From NCBI GenBank assembly GCA_958433005.1, contig CAUAWV010000016.1, forward strand, positions 1 through 41,428: a DNA stretch of 41,428 bases, read 5' to 3'. This document shows, one piece after another, positions 15,057 through 21,844 of the stretch (the first letter of the stretch is position 1; each line of letters opens with the position of its first letter). Source of the stretch: an uncultured Collinsella sp. (GTDB taxonomy: Bacteria > Actinomycetota > Coriobacteriia > Coriobacteriales > Coriobacteriaceae). A program made the translations under genes and the position numbers. The notes below the pieces were generated by a model. The model was given only the letters and a program-made list of their open reading frames with translations. It had not been told where the DNA came from and ran no database searches.

Positions 15057-15581
15057 TTAGGCCGCGGCGCACACACTGCCGAGCAGCTCACGCAGAGGAG
15101 ACCCAATGCCCTCCAGCAGTTCGGGCGCGATAATGGCAAAAACCGGAACCTCACCGGTGCCCACGACAGCAGGCACCTTGCCCTCCGAGACAATGCATCC
15201 ATAAGGCACAAAGCCGTCTTCGCCGGCATCGAGCGTCGCCATGCGACGGGCGAGTTCGCGTGCAAAGCCGGCAGTATCGGCATCGCCAATCGCCAAGACA
15301 AAGTCCACGCCTTCGTCGGTCGCCAGGGCCACGGCTTCGTCGATCGGCTCGTCTCCCCCGTCGCCCTCAACCGAGCCGCAGCGGAAAAGCGCGCGCTCGA
15401 GCAGAGCTCGATCAAGCGAGCCGAGTGCCGCCGAGACAAGCTCATCGCGCGCATGCTTGTCGCCACCCAGCACGACCAACGCCTTGGTGCCACCGTAGTG
15501 AGCGACCAATCGTCCGCACCAGCGAGCCACGTCTCCATCCGCAACCAAGCGCGTCGGCATACCAAACCCATAGTTAACCAT
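15057..15581 (-). CDS. Short protein like the N-terminal domain of iron alcohol dehydrogenase
   Basis: A protein of about 174 residues (191 if the ATG at 15632 is used) that resembles only the nucleotide-binding half of iron-containing alcohol dehydrogenases. It opens NYGFGMPTRLV, followed by GGTKALVVLGGDKHARD and then VDFVLAIGDADTAGFA, where active relatives have the AvGGGSviD loop. The glycine-rich GGGS is changed to GDAD, and the metal-binding C-terminal half (about 200 residues) is absent. It is therefore either a decayed gene or a repurposed domain. The start at 15581 is chosen because it matches the family N-terminus; neither start has a convincing Shine-Dalgarno. A REP-like palindrome follows directly. 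Confidence 0.65.
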   Translation of the reverse strand: MVNYGFGMPTRLVADGDVARWCGRLVAHYGGTKALVVLGGDKHARDELVSAALGSLDRALLERALFRCGSVEGDGGDEPIDEAVALATDEGVDFVLAIGDADTAGFARELARRMATLDAGEDGFVPYGCIVSEGKVPAVVGTGEVPVFAIIAPELLEGIGSPLRELLGSVCAAA

Positions 15582-15731
15582 TATCCCCACAACCCTTCCG
15601 TGCTTTATGGTGGCATCAATCGTTAGCCTCATGCTACGAAGCGAGCTTTTCCGAGCTGTTTCGCGCTCTTTAGGGCTGCGTTAAAAACCCGATGCAGCCG
15701 CACGACCATACCCGCCAAAGAGGGACAGGTT

Positions 15732-15760
15732 TTGACGGTGTCCGGTCGAGCAGGTATTAT
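15732..15760 (+). promoter_or_regulatory. Sigma-70-type promoter of the SOS polymerase operon
   Basis: TTGACG (15732-15737), a 17-base spacer and TATTAT (15755-15760) form a near-consensus promoter. The -10 end abuts the first LexA-like box. Confidence 0.75.
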
Positions 15761-15775
15761 CGAACAGGTATTCGA
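15760..15775. promoter_or_regulatory. LexA-like SOS box 1
   Basis: TCGAACAGGTATTCGA, a near match to the Gram-positive LexA consensus CGAAC-N4-GTTCG (one half-site mismatch), directly after the -10 box and over the expected start of transcription. Confidence 0.7.
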
Positions 15776-15778
15776 TAA

Positions 15779-15790
15779 GAACATGTGTTT
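15779..15790. promoter_or_regulatory. LexA-like SOS box 2
   Basis: GAACATGTGTTT, matching GAAC-N4-GTTC at 7 of 8 positions, centred about 17 bases after box 1, so two LexA dimers could bind in tandem. Confidence 0.55.
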
Positions 15791-15803
15791 GATGGGAGGA
15801 CGC

Positions 15804-17309
15804 GTGGGGCACGAGCGTCACACCTATATCTGCATCGACCTTAAGACGTTTTACGCCAGTGTCGAGTGCGTCGACCGCGGACTCGACCCACTCACTACGT
15901 GCCTGGTCGTTGCCGACGAATCGCGCGGACGCACGACTATCTGTCTCGCTATCACGCAGGCTATGAAGGATCTAGGGATTCACAACCGCTGTCGCCTGTT
16001 CGAAATACCCGATGGTATCGACTACATTAAGGCCGTACCGCGCATGCAGCACTACATGGAGGTGTCGGCGCAGATCTACGGTATCTACCTGGAATACGTC
16101 AGTCCGCAAGACGTTCACGTCTACTCAATTGACGAGTGCTTTATCGACGTGACACCCTATCTGGACCTCTATCACACCGATGCGGAAGGCTTCGCCCGTA
16201 TGTTGCGCGATGAGGTCCTCGCGCGCACCGGCATCACGGCGACGGTCGGCATCGGCCCCAACCTATTCCAGGCCAAGGTAGCACTCGATATCACCGCCAA
16301 GCATGTGCCCAGTCGCATCGGCACACTCGACGACGAGACCTTTCGCAAGGAGATCTGGCCCCATCGCCCCATCACCGACATCTGGGGCATCGGCCCCGGC
16401 GTGGCGGCCCGTCTCGAGAAATACGGCGTCTACGACCTGATGGGCGTCGCCGCACTCGACGAGAACCTGCTCTACGACGAACTCGGCGTCAATGCCGAAT
16501 ATCTTATCGACCACGCCTTCGGGCGTGAGCCGACAACCATCGCCGATATCCAAGCTTATCGCCCGCAAGCGACCTCGACCACCACAGGACAGGTGCTCTC
16601 GAAGGGCTATGCCTATGAGCAGGCCTACACCGTCTTGCGCGAGATGGTCGACAACGCCGTGTTGGACCTAGTCGATAAGCACGTGGTCTGCGACAGCATC
16701 TCGCTCTTTGTGGGTTATGCGAGCGAACGAGCTGACATACGCCGCCTCGACGCCAGCGGTACAGCGCAATATGTGGACGGATGCGGACACCTACGCTCGA
16801 GCACGTCGAGCATCGAACCCATCGCAACCGCCGGCCCTGAGCTCGCGCCCCGTGCGCCCAAGCCCGTCCAGCGCGATGACGAACGGCGCCGCCTGGTGCG
16901 GGAGGCGCAGGCTATCGATGGCATCTTTGTGGGAGAGCATGGCGGCAAACCGCGCGGTGGCTATGCCGCACTCTTTGCGCACTCCAACGCCTCGCGCAAG
17001 CTGCCCGAGCGCACCAATTCGTTTAAGAAGATCATGGGCTATTTCGATGAGCTCTGGGCGCAGACTGTCGATCCCAAACGACCAGTCAAGCGCATCAACC
17101 TGGGATTTGGCAACCTCATGCCGGAGGAGTTTGCCACCATCGATCTATTTAGCGATGTCGAGGCCGATGAGCGCGAGCGCGAGCTGGCCCGTGCCGTGCT
17201 GGCTGTAAAAGGCAAATACGGCAAGAACGCGCTGGTTAAGGGACTGAGCTTTACCGCCGGTGCCACCGCACGCGAACGCAACGATCAGGTAGGAGGGCAC
17301 CGTGCCTAA
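15804..17309 (+). CDS. Y-family DNA polymerase (UvrX/UmuC type)
   Basis: 501-residue translesion DNA polymerase. The palm begins ICIDLKTFYASVE (catalytic Asp12), and the second catalytic pair is in VYSIDECFIDV (Asp110-Glu111). TVGIGPNLFQAKVALDITAK follows, then the helix-hairpin-helix thumb DIWGIGPGVAARLEKYG and a little-finger domain, ending near GKNALVKGLSFTAGA. Start GTG at 15804 has GGGAGG 4 bases upstream. Earlier in-frame starts lie in the -35 box (15732) or in SOS box 2 (15783), so they cannot be used. It overlaps yolD by 8 bp, the arrangement seen for Firmicute uvrX/yqjW with YolD. Regulation by DNA damage is indicated by the promoter. Confidence 0.93.
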   Translation: MGHERHTYICIDLKTFYASVECVDRGLDPLTTCLVVADESRGRTTICLAITQAMKDLGIHNRCRLFEIPDGIDYIKAVPRMQHYMEVSAQIYGIYLEYVSPQDVHVYSIDECFIDVTPYLDLYHTDAEGFARMLRDEVLARTGITATVGIGPNLFQAKVALDITAKHVPSRIGTLDDETFRKEIWPHRPITDIWGIGPGVAARLEKYGVYDLMGVAALDENLLYDELGVNAEYLIDHAFGREPTTIADIQAYRPQATSTTTGQVLSKGYAYEQAYTVLREMVDNAVLDLVDKHVVCDSISLFVGYASERADIRRLDASGTAQYVDGCGHLRSSTSSIEPIATAGPELAPRAPKPVQRDDERRRLVREAQAIDGIFVGEHGGKPRGGYAALFAHSNASRKLPERTNSFKKIMGYFDELWAQTVDPKRPVKRINLGFGNLMPEEFATIDLFSDVEADERERELARAVLAVKGKYGKNALVKGLSFTAGATARERNDQVGGHRA

Positions 17310-17727
17310 GCCCCAACAGCAGCCGATGCGGCCACCGACACCTTTTGAACGCCTAGCGGACCCCGAGGGAAGACGTCGCTCCGCCGACCCCAAGCTCACC
17401 GCTAACGGCGCCGTCCGTGCCGGCCGTGCCGCGCAGTTTATGCCCTTTGCCGCCCTCACGGGATATTACGAACTCGTGCGCAAGCAAGAGATCACCGCCG
17501 AACCAAAATGTGAACTCACGGAAGAAAAAGCCCTCGAGCTTTCGAAAAAGCTCGAGGGCCTCAAACGTGGCGACCTGGTGCGCGTCACCTATTACGATAC
17601 GTACGGCTATCGCGCTCGCACGGGCATCCTTGACGAGGTACTCCCCGCCTTCAAGCTCCTCAAGCTCAAAGACATCGCCATCGACTTCGATGACATCCAG
17701 GACATTGAGCTACGCGGACGAGCCTAG
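17302..17727 (+). CDS. YolD-like protein
   Basis: 141-residue protein of the YolD-like family that accompanies Y-family polymerases; its molecular role is unknown and a partnership in translesion synthesis is assumed. The N-terminus is proline- and arginine-rich (PFERLADPEGRRRSADPK), then RAAQFMPFAALTGYYELVRK. The C-terminal half has a small beta fold (GDLVRVTYYDTYGYRARTG ... IAIDFDDIQDIEL). Start GTG at 17302 with GGAGGG upstream, translationally coupled to the polymerase. A perfect 13-bp inverted repeat lies inside the gene at 17530-17559. It converges with the metal-binding gene, 26 bases away, with no clear terminator in between. Confidence 0.85.
   Translation: MPKPQQQPMRPPTPFERLADPEGRRRSADPKLTANGAVRAGRAAQFMPFAALTGYYELVRKQEITAEPKCELTEEKALELSKKLEGLKRGDLVRVTYYDTYGYRARTGILDEVLPAFKLLKLKDIAIDFDDIQDIELRGRA
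17530..17559. repeat. Perfect 13-bp inverted repeat inside yolD-like gene
   Basis: GCCCTCGAGCTTT and AAAGCTCGAGGGC flank the tetraloop CGAA, giving an uninterrupted hairpin in the coding sequence for residues KALELSKKLEGL. A loop and stem of this quality inside a gene is unusual. It might pause or terminate transcription or be a recent palindromic insertion. Confidence 0.7.
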
Positions 17728-17753
17728 ACAAGGACGCGCATCCAAGGCAAGGC

Positions 17754-18137
17754 CTACAGCGTCATGACGTAGTAACCCGCGTCCTTCACGGCCGCCACGA
17801 GAGCACCGCGATCGATCGGCTGCTTAGAGCGCACGCGCGCCGTGTGGTCCGCATACGTCACCGTTGCCCACACGCCATCCAGTGCATTCAGGGTATTGGC
17901 CACGTTCTGAGCGCAGCCATCGCAGCTCATGCCGCCAATGAGCAACTCGTCGCTATAGGGGTAGTGGGACGGATCGGTATCCGCAATCACTACCTTCTTG
18001 GCCTTCTTACCGCTCGCGCCATCGCTGCAGCAGCTTTTTCCGTGTGTCGAAGCGACAATACGCCGCAGGCCAAAGAACATGCCGACGACAATCACAGCAA
18101 GCACGATGAGATTCGCAGGGTTTAGCAAGTCTTCCAT
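17754..18137 (-). CDS. Membrane-anchored heavy-metal-associated (HMA) protein
   Basis: 127-residue protein. An N-terminal transmembrane helix (about residues 8-24, NLIVLAVIVVGMFFGL) is followed by a Cys/Lys-rich stretch HGKSCCSDGASGKKAKK, like FeoB-associated Cys-rich proteins. After it comes a C-terminal HMA domain with the metal site GGMSCDGCAQNVANTLNALDGV and the closing strand GYYVMTL. It probably binds copper or another soft metal at the membrane. Start ATG at 18137 with AAGGGG upstream; an ATG at 18155 is less likely. The upstream C-run/G-run palindrome resembles a CsoR operator, which supports copper control. Confidence 0.82.
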   Translation of the reverse strand: MEDLLNPANLIVLAVIVVGMFFGLRRIVASTHGKSCCSDGASGKKAKKVVIADTDPSHYPYSDELLIGGMSCDGCAQNVANTLNALDGVWATVTYADHTARVRSKQPIDRGALVAAVKDAGYYVMTL

Positions 18138-18167
18138 GCGATCCCCTTTCTCCAAACTCTTATACCT

Positions 18168-18184
18168 ATACCCCCATGGGGTGT
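18168..18184. promoter_or_regulatory. CsoR-like operator upstream of the HMA gene
   Basis: ATACCCCCATGGGGTGT has the G-tract palindrome with A/T flanks typical of CsoR copper-repressor sites. On the minus strand it overlaps -10-like TATAGG and is followed by TATAAG, about 30-45 bases before the HMA start. No CsoR gene is in the window. Confidence 0.55.
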
Positions 18185-18246
18185 TCCCATCTTACTCCAA
18201 ACTCGTGTCGGTTCGGTCAATTAGTTTCCCGCTTCAAACTTTTTTG

Positions 18247-18274
18247 TTGACCTTGGCTTACTTTCGTGTATAAG
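18247..18274 (+). promoter_or_regulatory. Promoter of the DUF3793-flavodoxin pair
   Basis: TTGACC (18247-18252), 16 bases, TATAAG (18269-18274), about 40 bases before the DUF3793 start. TAGGCTAAC at 18281-18289 matches the core of DtxR/IdeR iron boxes and overlaps the expected start of transcription. Confidence 0.6.
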
Positions 18275-18313
18275 TTTTCCTAGGCTAACAACTGAGGACC
18301 CGAAAGGAGCATC

Positions 18314-19018
18314 GTGACTCGAACCATTGACATCCCAACATACCAAACGGCTGTCGTGCGCAACTGCTCCCCTACGCTCGCAGGTATCAAGCCGGCTTCG
18401 CTCTTTACCTATCCCGGCGTTTACGCCAACCAAGGCGGAAAACCCGGCGCCGCCCATATCGAAGAGCGACGCTCTCGCCTGCTCGCGGTCATTGCCCAAT
18501 GCAACCGCGAGCTCCAGCCACTCGGGATCCATATGAGCGTTTTGGTCTGGCGCCCCTGCGGAGCGCTCATCTATGTGTACCGCCCTGCGGACCTCATGCG
18601 ATACCTCTCCGACCCCCGCGCCACGACGGCGCTTACCGCCGAAGGTTACGATGTCCACAACCTGCCCGCATCCCTGGTGCATCTCGCCGCGCGCATCACG
18701 CTGGCAAGCAGCAATGCCGCAGAAAGCGCCTATGACAGCAGCGTCTGCGCACTCGCGCGAAATAGGCACTGCGATACGGGGTGCATGTGCGAGTTCCCCC
18801 ACGAAATTGGCTATTTTTTGGGCTATCCCTACGAAGATGTCCATCAGTTTATCGTCCAGCACGGCGAAAACTATAAGGTCTTTGGCGCATGGAAGGTATA
18901 CACAAACGTTGAGCAGGCGCTCACGACCTTCGATTCCTATCGCGCATGCACGCAATACCTTACGTACATCTATCAACAGGGCTGCACCCTGGGACAACTT
19001 GTCCAGGCAACCCGATAG
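18314..19018 (+). CDS. DUF3793 family protein
   Basis: 234-residue protein of the DUF3793 family, function unknown. The recognisable block is CEFPHEIGYFLGYPYEDVHQF followed by YKVFGAWKVYTNVEQA, in the C-terminal third. An internal CDTGCMCEF cluster may bind metal. Start GTG at 18314 with AAAGGAG 4 bases upstream. It is followed by a flavodoxin gene 46 bp downstream in the same direction, a pairing found in other anaerobes, and an iron-box-like sequence lies in its promoter. A role in iron-limited electron transfer is inference. Confidence 0.85.
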   Translation: MTRTIDIPTYQTAVVRNCSPTLAGIKPASLFTYPGVYANQGGKPGAAHIEERRSRLLAVIAQCNRELQPLGIHMSVLVWRPCGALIYVYRPADLMRYLSDPRATTALTAEGYDVHNLPASLVHLAARITLASSNAAESAYDSSVCALARNRHCDTGCMCEFPHEIGYFLGYPYEDVHQFIVQHGENYKVFGAWKVYTNVEQALTTFDSYRACTQYLTYIYQQGCTLGQLVQATR

Positions 19019-19064
19019 AGCATACAAAACGCGGCCGCACGCCGCACAACCGAAAGGAAAACAT

Positions 19065-19484
19065 ATGAGCAAGATCGCAGTCGTCTACTGGAGCGGCACG
19101 GGCAATACCGAGGCCATGGCAAACCTCGTCGCCGAAGGCGCCACGTCCGCGGGTGCCGAGACTGAGGTCATCCCCTGCGCCGACTTCTCTGCCGACAGGG
19201 CCGCCGACTACGACGCCTTCGCCTTCGGCTGCCCCGCCATGGGCTCCGAGGAACTCGAGTACGATGAGTTCCAGCCGATGTGGGACGAGGTCAAGGAGGT
19301 TCTCGGCGACAAGAAGGTCGTCCTCTTTGGCTCCTATTCGTGGGCCGAGGGCGAGTGGATGGACAACTGGAAGGCCGACGCCGACGAGGCGGGCGTCAAC
19401 GTCGTCGATTCCGTCATCTGCTACGACGCTCCCGACGAGGAGTCTGAGGCTACCTGCCGCGCCCTTGGCGCCGAGCTTGCCTAG
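19065..19484 (+). CDS. Short-chain flavodoxin
   Basis: 139-residue flavodoxin carrying FMN and shuttling electrons in the cytoplasm, often replacing ferredoxin when iron is scarce. The phosphate loop WSGTGNTEAMANLV is at residues 9-22. The FMN-stacking loops are FGCPAMGSEELEYDEF (about 57-72) and FGSYSWAEGEWMDNW (about 88-102), and the C-terminus ends at the final helix without the long-chain insert. Start ATG at 19065 with AAAGGAAA upstream; the open frame extends upstream but overlaps DUF3793 in another frame. A terminator follows. Confidence 0.93.
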   Translation: MSKIAVVYWSGTGNTEAMANLVAEGATSAGAETEVIPCADFSADRAADYDAFAFGCPAMGSEELEYDEFQPMWDEVKEVLGDKKVVLFGSYSWAEGEWMDNWKADADEAGVNVVDSVICYDAPDEESEATCRALGAELA

Positions 19485-19540
19485 CGGCAATGAGCTCCGC
19501 CCGTAACGCGATCTGCACCAAAACACATTCGCGTCCCAAC

Positions 19541-19576
19541 AAAAAACGGGGCTGGATCCATGTCCAGCCCCGTTTT
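19541..19576. terminator. Bidirectional intrinsic terminator
   Basis: AAAACGGGGCTGGA and TCCAGCCCCGTTTT form a perfect 14-bp stem with a 6-base loop, A-rich on the left and T-rich on the right. It serves both the flavodoxin gene (plus) and the ABC ATPase gene (minus), which converge here. Confidence 0.88.
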
Positions 19577-19601
19577 CTGCAATGCCAGCCGCATGAACCA
19601 G

Positions 19602-20354
19602 CTACGAGATATTTCCCAAGAACGCCTTGGTGCGCTCGCTCTTGGGGTGGTCGAAGACCTCGCTCGGCGTACCCTCTTCCACGATAACGCCGCCGTCCAT
19701 AAAGACGACGCGATCGGCGACGTCGCGAGCAAAGCCCATCTCGTGGGTCACCACGATCATGGTCATACCGTCACGTGCCAGGTCGCGCATAACGCCAAGA
19801 ACGTCGCGAACCAGCTCGGGGTCGAGCGCCGACGTGGCCTCGTCAAAGAGCATGACGTGAGGGTTCATCGACAGGGCGCGGGCGATGGCAACGCGCTGCT
19901 GCTGACCGCCCGAGAGCTGGCTCGGCATAAAGTCGATACGCTCGGCAAGACCGACCTTGGTCAGCTCCTCGACGGCAATTTTCTCGGCCTCTTCCTTGCT
20001 GCGCTTGAGCACCTTCTGCTGCGCGAGCATGACGTTCTTTTTGACTGAGAGGTGCGGGAACAAATTGAACTGCTGGAACACCATACCCAGATGCGTGCGC
20101 ACCTTGTTAAGATCGACGCCCTTGGCGCACACGTCCACACCCTCAACGACAATCGAGCCACTCGTGGGATGCTCCAGACGATTGATGCAGCGAAGCATCG
20201 TCGACTTACCCGAGCCCGAGGGACCCAGGACTACGACGACCTCGCCCTTGTGCACATCCAGATCGATATCGCGCAGGACCACGTTATCGCCAAAGGCCTT
20301 CTGGAGGTTCTTGATGCTGACGACGACCTCGTTCGAGTTATTGGTTTCGCTCAT
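19602..20354 (-). CDS. Polar amino-acid ABC transporter, ATP-binding protein
   Basis: 250-residue ATPase of the GlnQ/ArtM class. Walker A GPSGSGKST at about residues 44-52, Q-loop VFQQFNLFPHLS, signature LSGGQQQR, Walker B VMLFDEATSALDPE and the switch His in VVTHEMGFA are all intact. Start ATG at 20354 with AAGGAGG upstream. It lies 12 bp after the permease and completes a binding protein-permease-ATPase set on the minus strand. It probably drives uptake of glutamine, arginine or another polar amino acid; the substrate is not decidable here. Confidence 0.95.
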   Translation of the reverse strand: MSETNNSNEVVVSIKNLQKAFGDNVVLRDIDLDVHKGEVVVVLGPSGSGKSTMLRCINRLEHPTSGSIVVEGVDVCAKGVDLNKVRTHLGMVFQQFNLFPHLSVKKNVMLAQQKVLKRSKEEAEKIAVEELTKVGLAERIDFMPSQLSGGQQQRVAIARALSMNPHVMLFDEATSALDPELVRDVLGVMRDLARDGMTMIVVTHEMGFARDVADRVVFMDGGVIVEEGTPSEVFDHPKSERTKAFLGNIS

Positions 20355-20366
20355 GATAGGACCTCC

Positions 20367-21728
20367 TTACAGACCGGCGATGTGGTCGGCGGGCGTCGCG
20401 ACGACCTGTCCAGCGCTCTTGGCGGGACGCTTCTTCTTGGTTTCGGCCGTCCCCAGAAGCCTCGCCTCAAGACCGCTCACCAAGCGAGCAAGCGGCAGGG
20501 TGATGACCAGGTAGAACAGCGCGGCAACCACATACGGCGTAATGGAACCCGTCGTGGCCACGATGGTACGGGCGTTCATGACGATCTCGACCACGCCCAC
20601 GGCCGCGAGCAGCGACGTATCCTTGTAAAGCAGGATGAACTCACTGGTCAGCGTAGGCAGGACATTGCGGAACGTCTGCGGAATCATAACGTAGAGCAGC
20701 GTCTGGAAGGCGTTCATGCCCAGCGAGCGCGCGGCCTCGTTCTGGCCCCTGGGGATCGACTGAATACCGGCGCGGAAGATCTCGCACAGGTAGGCGGACG
20801 AGTTCATGGCCATGACGATGACGCCCAGCACATAGTCGTCAACCTTGACGCCGGCCAGCGGCAGACCGAAGAACGCGATGTAGATCTGCAGGAACGCCGG
20901 CGTACCGCGGATGATATTCACATAGATGCCGGCAAGGCAACGCAGGATGCGCGACTTGGAGATGCGCATGAGCGACAAGGCAAAGCCAAAGGGAATTGCC
21001 AGCGGAAACGCCACGAGCACGATCGAGAGCGACATGAGGAAGCCTTTGAAGACGATCGGCAGGCTCTGGACCAAAATGACCGGGTTCAGGAACAGGCGAA
21101 GGAACATGTTGGAATTCCACGCCTCGACCCACGGCTGCTCCTTAAGGTCGGCCAGGAAGTTATCGAATGCCGTCACGCCCTTAATCTCGACGGAAGGAAT
21201 CTTAGAAATCTTCTTGGTCGAACCGTCGGCGAGCGTATAGGTGCCGCTGAAGGCCTCATCGCCGCCCTCGACGGGAAACGTCACGCCGTAAACCTCGACA
21301 CGGAAAAAGCCGCCGGCAGGCGCCGTCTCGCCAAAGTCGATCTTGAGCGTCTGGCCGTCGGCCTTGCACGTGGGCTTCATGGGCGTACGGTCCATGAGGT
21401 CCTCGCCCGAGAGCATCGTCAATCGCGTGTCATCGGTACCAAACGTCGTGCCGTCGACAAACGTCAGCGAAAGACCGCTCAGCTCCTCGTCGGCATCGGC
21501 CTGAACTTCCCAGGTAATGCGCGTCTCGGTGCCGCCGACCACAGCGCTGCCCGAACCGGTGTTGGGTCGGGCAGTAATCTTTGCGGTCTCAAGCGCCTGG
21601 GCGGTCGTGGGCGCATATGCCCCCGCGCACACCAGCGCGAGCGCCACGGCCATGACGCAGGATAGCTTTTGGAGCAAGGCGGGCAGTGAAAAACGCTGCT
21701 CCGTGGCCCCTTTGTTCAGTCGAGACAA
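20367..21728 (-). CDS. Amino-acid ABC permease with N-terminal extracytoplasmic domain
   Basis: 453-residue fusion. A signal-like segment (KLSCVMAVALALVCAGAYA, cleavage plausible after TTAQA) and an extracytoplasmic region of about 165 residues rich in beta-type sequence (TRITWEVQADADEELSGLSL) precede a HisM-type permease domain of about 230 residues. The permease has the EAA loop EAARSLGMNAFQTLLYVMIP and several transmembrane helices. The extra domain is not a solute-binding protein, since a separate one is encoded upstream. Start TTG at 21728 has AGGAG 5 bases upstream; an ATG at 21836 would run through a terminator stem. It is co-directional with the binding-protein gene, with a hairpin between them. 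Confidence 0.85.
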   Translation of the reverse strand: MSRLNKGATEQRFSLPALLQKLSCVMAVALALVCAGAYAPTTAQALETAKITARPNTGSGSAVVGGTETRITWEVQADADEELSGLSLTFVDGTTFGTDDTRLTMLSGEDLMDRTPMKPTCKADGQTLKIDFGETAPAGGFFRVEVYGVTFPVEGGDEAFSGTYTLADGSTKKISKIPSVEIKGVTAFDNFLADLKEQPWVEAWNSNMFLRLFLNPVILVQSLPIVFKGFLMSLSIVLVAFPLAIPFGFALSLMRISKSRILRCLAGIYVNIIRGTPAFLQIYIAFFGLPLAGVKVDDYVLGVIVMAMNSSAYLCEIFRAGIQSIPRGQNEAARSLGMNAFQTLLYVMIPQTFRNVLPTLTSEFILLYKDTSLLAAVGVVEIVMNARTIVATTGSITPYVVAALFYLVITLPLARLVSGLEARLLGTAETKKKRPAKSAGQVVATPADHIAGL

Positions 21729-21796
21729 GGTGGCTCCTATCGTAGAAGTTGCCGACAAAACGAGACGGAAACGCTCTCCGTCAAGAGAGGCGCAAA

Positions 21797-21823
21797 GGCC
21801 CTCTCCGCAAAACGGAAAGGGCC
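21797..21823 (-). terminator. Hairpin between binding protein and permease genes
   Basis: On the minus strand GGCCCTTTCCG pairs with CGGAGAGGGCC (one G-U) around UUUUG, followed by UUU. The position after the binding-protein gene suggests partial termination that keeps binding protein in excess over permease and ATPase. Confidence 0.65.
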
Positions 21824-21844
21824 CGCGCGCAATCAAGCATTAAT

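Noticed and set aside
14942..15571. 209-codon minus-strand frame overlapping the ADH-like gene
   Set aside because: Different frame of the same DNA, runs through the palindrome, no domain similarity.
15732..15803. Upstream TTG and ATG starts for the Y-family polymerase
   Set aside because: They lie in the -35 box and in a LexA-like box, upstream of or at the expected transcription start, and lack ribosome binding sites.
18573..19064. Long in-frame extension ahead of the flavodoxin
   Set aside because: It overlaps DUF3793 in another frame, and the flavodoxin start at 19065 has its own ribosome binding site and the correct family N-terminus.
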